10,591 nt of DNA, taken from Cudoniella acicularis. Taxonomy: Eukaryota > Ascomycota > Leotiomycetes > Helotiales > Helotiaceae. Location of the stretch: NCBI GenBank assembly GCA_013054445.1, contig JAAMPI010001778.1, positions 1 to 10,591 of the forward strand, written 5' to 3'. Under the pieces are notes generated by a model. That model was not told where the DNA came from. It saw only the letters and a program-made list of their open reading frames with translations, and did not search any database. Position numbers and translations under genes: made by a program. Positions 8,503-10,591 of the stretch are shown one piece after another. Numbering within the stretch: position 1 is the first letter of the stretch; each line of letters starts with the position of its first letter.

Positions 8503-9096
8503 ATGAGCACACAGAGTAGTTACAACTCCTCTTCAACGGCAACCTCTTTGTCCTGGAAAGGCTCCGGACGCGCCCCTCAAACACCGTTGTGTCCTCAGTG
8601 GTGTGGTCGGGATTTAAGTGCTGCTACCCCTATTGTCAAAAGGGATATAGTTCCGACTCTTAGTGTTGAGTCTGCTGAAGCGCTTCCCACGTCCTCGCCA
8701 TCCCTCTCGACTTCGCCGTCGCTAAACCGTAGGATTATTTCTTCCTCCAGGCCACATCAGACAAGTCTCCCTTATTATCACGGCGAGCAACTTTGAAAAG
8801 TAATCCACTTTTTAGTGGGCTCCCACTGTCACCTGAACGTTTGGCGAGCCCTGACCCTACCTACGCTTCATTTAGTCAACGCTCGGCATTTATAACGACT
8901 CCTTGAGCTGGGAAAATCTCTTCTCTGTGGTCTATGAGCAGGCAAAGGCGCTCTAACAAGCAATTATTTCACGGATTCGGCAAGCATACATACCCCTGGC
9001 CCTCTGGACAAAGTACTGAATCATATGAAGTATCTGCTTCGACAGTGTCGACAGATACTCGCTCATCACTGGAGACTTTTTCATTTAGTAACTAAC
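8503..9096 (+). pseudogene. Downstream remnant of the WSC gene: possible decayed membrane segment and cytoplasmic tail
   Basis: Immediately after the TAA at 8500-8502 the same frame continues as Ser/Thr-rich sequence (MSTQSSYNSSSTATSL) to 8796. Around 8588-8614 another frame reads CVLSGVVGI, a hydrophobic run like the start of a single-pass segment, but stops interrupt it. From 8733 a third frame reads as a polar tail: SPLLSRRATLKSNPLF, LPLSPERLASPDPTYASF, a TGA at 8904-8906, and then SRQRRSNKQLFHGFGKHTY to a TAA at 9094-9096. Proline-directed Ser sites and basic clusters resemble cytoplasmic tails of WSC sensors. This is an inference from composition. An alternative is that part belongs to the N-terminus of the next gene through an intron ending at 9131. 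Confidence 0.4.
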
Positions 9097-9131
9097 TCTT
9101 TGCATCATCATCTGACATAAACACGTAACAG
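9088..9131 (+). other. Candidate intron before the second DUF7908-like gene
   Basis: GTAACT at 9088, CTGAC at 9112-9116 and CAG at 9129-9131 make a 44-nt intron pattern. The upstream Ser/Thr frame (ending LETFSF) would enter at phase 1, whereas the downstream frame needs phase 0, so this splice does not join them cleanly. A donor at 9030 (GTATCT, phase 0) with the same acceptor would. Neither can be confirmed from the sequence. Confidence 0.3.
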
Positions 9132-9163
9132 GGCAGTTCCTCAAGTATTTCAGCATCTACGAC

Positions 9164-9391
9164 TTCAGAATCAAGTAATGTACTCTTCCAAAGCTCCTCA
9201 TCCACTTCTTTGGATGCAGTCATATCATCATCTGCTACCTCAAGCAGCGTTTCATCAACTATTTTGGTATCCACATCTTCAGAATCAAGTACTACTAACC
9301 CCCAGAGCTCCTCATCCACTTCTTTAGGGACAGTCTCTTCAACATCTGCAGCCCCAAGCAGCCTTCCATCCACTCCCACTCAATTATATGC
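9164..9391 (+). repeat. Two tandem 114-bp repeats (38 codons) in the Ser-rich region
   Basis: TTCAGAATCAAGTA occurs at 9164 and 9278, and a 20-nt exact match AGCTCCTCATCCACTTCTTT at 9192 and 9306, both 114 nt apart. The similarity continues to TCTGC at 9231/9345 and CAAGCAGC at 9241/9355. The period is a multiple of three, so the repeat lengthens the Ser/Thr stalk in frame. Confidence 0.8.
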
Positions 9392-9819
9392 CCAAATTAA
9401 GATCAGCTCGCCAACAAAACTCAAAAATAAACGAACCACCACATTCATGCAATTGGTCGACGGCTTTGTTTCCACCATTCCTTCCTACAATGCCGCTACA
9501 CTTTTCACAGTTACGCCCGACGGAAGACTTTCAGCTAGAGCCAGCTTATATGCCTATGCTACTACAGCTGGTGTTAACAGCCTTGCTTCGCAGCTACAAT
9601 TCGGACCTGATGACCCAACTCAGATCGACACCAAGTTTGGTAGCTCGGGAAGCTTGCTCATGTGGACAAATGCTTCATTCCCTGCTGGAAGCGCTATTTT
9701 CACCCTTCCTAATGTTGTGGGTGCAAATTTGTGGACTGCTTATAATGGGGAGGTGCCGGAGGGACAATCACAGGTGTTCATACAGGTCTTGCCATTGGGT
9801 AGCGATGCTGCTTCGGGTG
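9381..9819 (+). other. DUF7908-like domain, copy B
   Basis: The domain runs from QLYAQIKISS to QVFIQVLPLGSDAASG in one unbroken frame. It contains KNKRTTTFMQLVDGFV, ATLFTVTPDGRLSA, QIDTKFGSSGSLLMWTNASF and NLWTAYNGEVPEGQ. The pattern of a KR near the start, a graded 'FT..DGRLSA' strand and a 'TF..SG.L.WTN' strand is that of fungal DUF7908, a beta-rich domain of unknown role in secreted proteins. It contains no Cys. It is the undamaged reference for the copy at 6330-6776. Confidence 0.55.
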
Positions 9820-10025
9820 GTACACAAAACCCCCCTTTTAGTCTATTTTCCCCACTATTTTGCATTATTTGCTAATGAGACACAGCTAGCTGCTTAGGAA
9901 TTAGTTCATCAACGAGTTCCGTGAGCTCTTTGCCAACAGCTTCTATAACGAGCCAAACTACTGCCTCTCAGCCAACCTCTATGACAAGCGCTTCTTCGTC
10001 GAGCTCTAGCTCTAGCCGGCGCGCT

Positions 10026-10049
10026 GGAGGTGGAGGAGGTGGAGGTGGA
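10026..10049 (+). repeat. Gly8-coding GGA/GGT tract
   Basis: Eight successive GGA/GGT codons stand directly before the in-frame TAA at 10050. On the opposite strand it reads as poly-Pro, which explains the spurious antisense frame there. Confidence 0.8.
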
Positions 10050-10517
10050 TAAAGTGTAGGTTCTAGCGGCGGCAGTCCTAGCGGACAAAGTGTCGGTGGC
10101 GAAGGCGGAGGTGGAGGGGCAAACGGTCCAGTAGATCGACCTGGAAGCTCCAGCTCTTCTCTCCAAAGCTCCACTACTACGGCTCCGAACTCTGTGTCCT
10201 CGGATCCCGCTCCCGGCAATTCTGTTTCGAATAGTCAGCCTACGCAGACATCGAGCCCTTCTTCTTCAGCCGCTATAAGACCTCAGAGCTCGACTTCTGA
10301 CAACGCCCAAAGCACTTCAGCTCCTAATCCTAAGTCTTTGGATTCACCGATTACTTCAAGCTCAGTCTCTGTCACTGTTAATAGTCTTGCAGTACCGGTG
10401 CCCCAAGGTCCAGTATCACAATCTCAATCTTAGAGAGGAGGAGGGGGTCAAAACGTGGGAAGAGGCCCAGGAGGGGGTCAAAGCCAGGGAGGTGGTCCGC
10501 AGTCGCAGGGAGCTGGA

Positions 10518-10589
10518 CCTCAAAACCAAGATCCGCAATCAACGGGGGTCGGTCCTCAAAACCAGGGTCCACAATCAACGGGGGTTGGT
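10518..10589 (+). repeat. Two tandem 36-bp repeats (12 codons) at the right edge
   Basis: Units 10518-10553 and 10554-10589 differ at four positions, all transitions. Each encodes a 12-residue unit of the form PQNQ(D/G)PQSTGVG. A third unit starts at 10590 and is cut by the window edge. Looser versions (GGGQ-, GGPQSQ-like) precede it from 10434, so this is the near end of a longer minisatellite. Confidence 0.85.
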
Positions 10590-10591
10590 CC

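Larger units (their letters stand above)
9132..10591 (+). pseudogene. Second Ser/Thr-rich DUF7908-like surface protein, partial and damaged, running off the right edge
   Basis: A coherent frame starts after a good acceptor (CTGAC at 9112, CAG at 9129-9131); no start codon or signal peptide is found, and a TAA at 9126-9128 closes the frame upstream. It encodes a Ser-rich stretch made of two 38-codon repeats, the DUF7908-like copy B (9381-9819), a phase-1 intron 9820-9885 (66 nt, GTACAC, CTAAT at 9872, CAG), then ASCLGISSSTSSV and a long Ser/Thr-rich region. After eight Gly codons the frame meets TAA at 10050-10052, continues open as SVGSSGGSPSG to a TAG at 10431-10433, and goes on as a Gly/Gln/Pro-rich repeat to the edge. 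If the first TAA is genuine, the protein ends in poly-Gly. The like-coded module in the previous gene points to duplication. The missing N-terminus may be lost, or lie in an upstream exon I cannot identify. Confidence 0.6.

Noticed and set aside
9092..9379. Minus-strand 95-codon acidic frame
   Set aside because: Mirror of the Ser-rich repeats on the plus strand; its apparent internal repeat is the 114-bp duplication.
9909..10219. Minus-strand frames rich in Pro or Ser/Thr/Arg
   Set aside because: Antisense shadows of the Gly8 tract and the Ser-rich coding sequence.
1..10591. Transposon, tRNA or rRNA content
   Set aside because: I saw no terminal inverted repeats, transposase or reverse-transcriptase motifs, and no tRNA or rRNA signature by eye on either strand; a covariance-model scan was not possible.

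Overview
The window reads as nuclear DNA of a filamentous ascomycete (Pezizomycotina; possibly Leotiomycetes, though I cannot place it further). The signs are short introns of 49-126 nt with GT...CTAAC/CTGAC...AG signals, a filamentous-type Mediator subunit Med19/Rox3, and Ser/Thr-rich secreted proteins with WSC domains. Many apparent open frames begin with TTG, GTG or CTG and are not real eukaryotic starts.

The left third (1-2644) is a conserved housekeeping block. A NOP4/RBM28-type nucleolar RRM protein, cut by the left edge, is transcribed leftward. A three-exon MED19 (Rox3) gene is transcribed rightward. They share a 634-nt divergent promoter carrying an E-box-like CACGTGAC and a 12-bp perfect palindrome. 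Both frames are clean once spliced.

The middle (2645-5898) holds a tandem pair of paralogues from a fungal family of unknown function, about 220-260 aa, with an alpha/beta look resembling class-I-amidotransferase-like folds. The first copy (3433-4091) is broken by an in-frame TAG and a one-base deletion. The second (4485-5319) is intact if a 49-nt intron and a nine-codon first exon are accepted.

The right half (5899-10591) is an accessory cell-surface locus. A signal peptide leads into Ser/Thr-rich linkers, a DUF7908-like domain, two WSC domains with matching introns, more Ser/Thr-rich sequence, and possible remains of a membrane segment and cytoplasmic tail. A second copy of the Ser/Thr-plus-DUF7908-like module follows and runs into Gly- and Gln-rich tandem repeats at the right edge. 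This half carries two one-base deletions and several in-frame stops, and one WSC domain has lost its first cysteine. Several scales of internal repeat (36, 105 and 114 bp, plus whole domains) are visible.

The damage lies only in the fast-evolving accessory genes and not in NOP4, MED19 or the intact paralogue. That points to real pseudogenisation, although some lesions sit in homopolymers and read error cannot be excluded. I found no RNA genes, CRISPR arrays or recognisable transposons.
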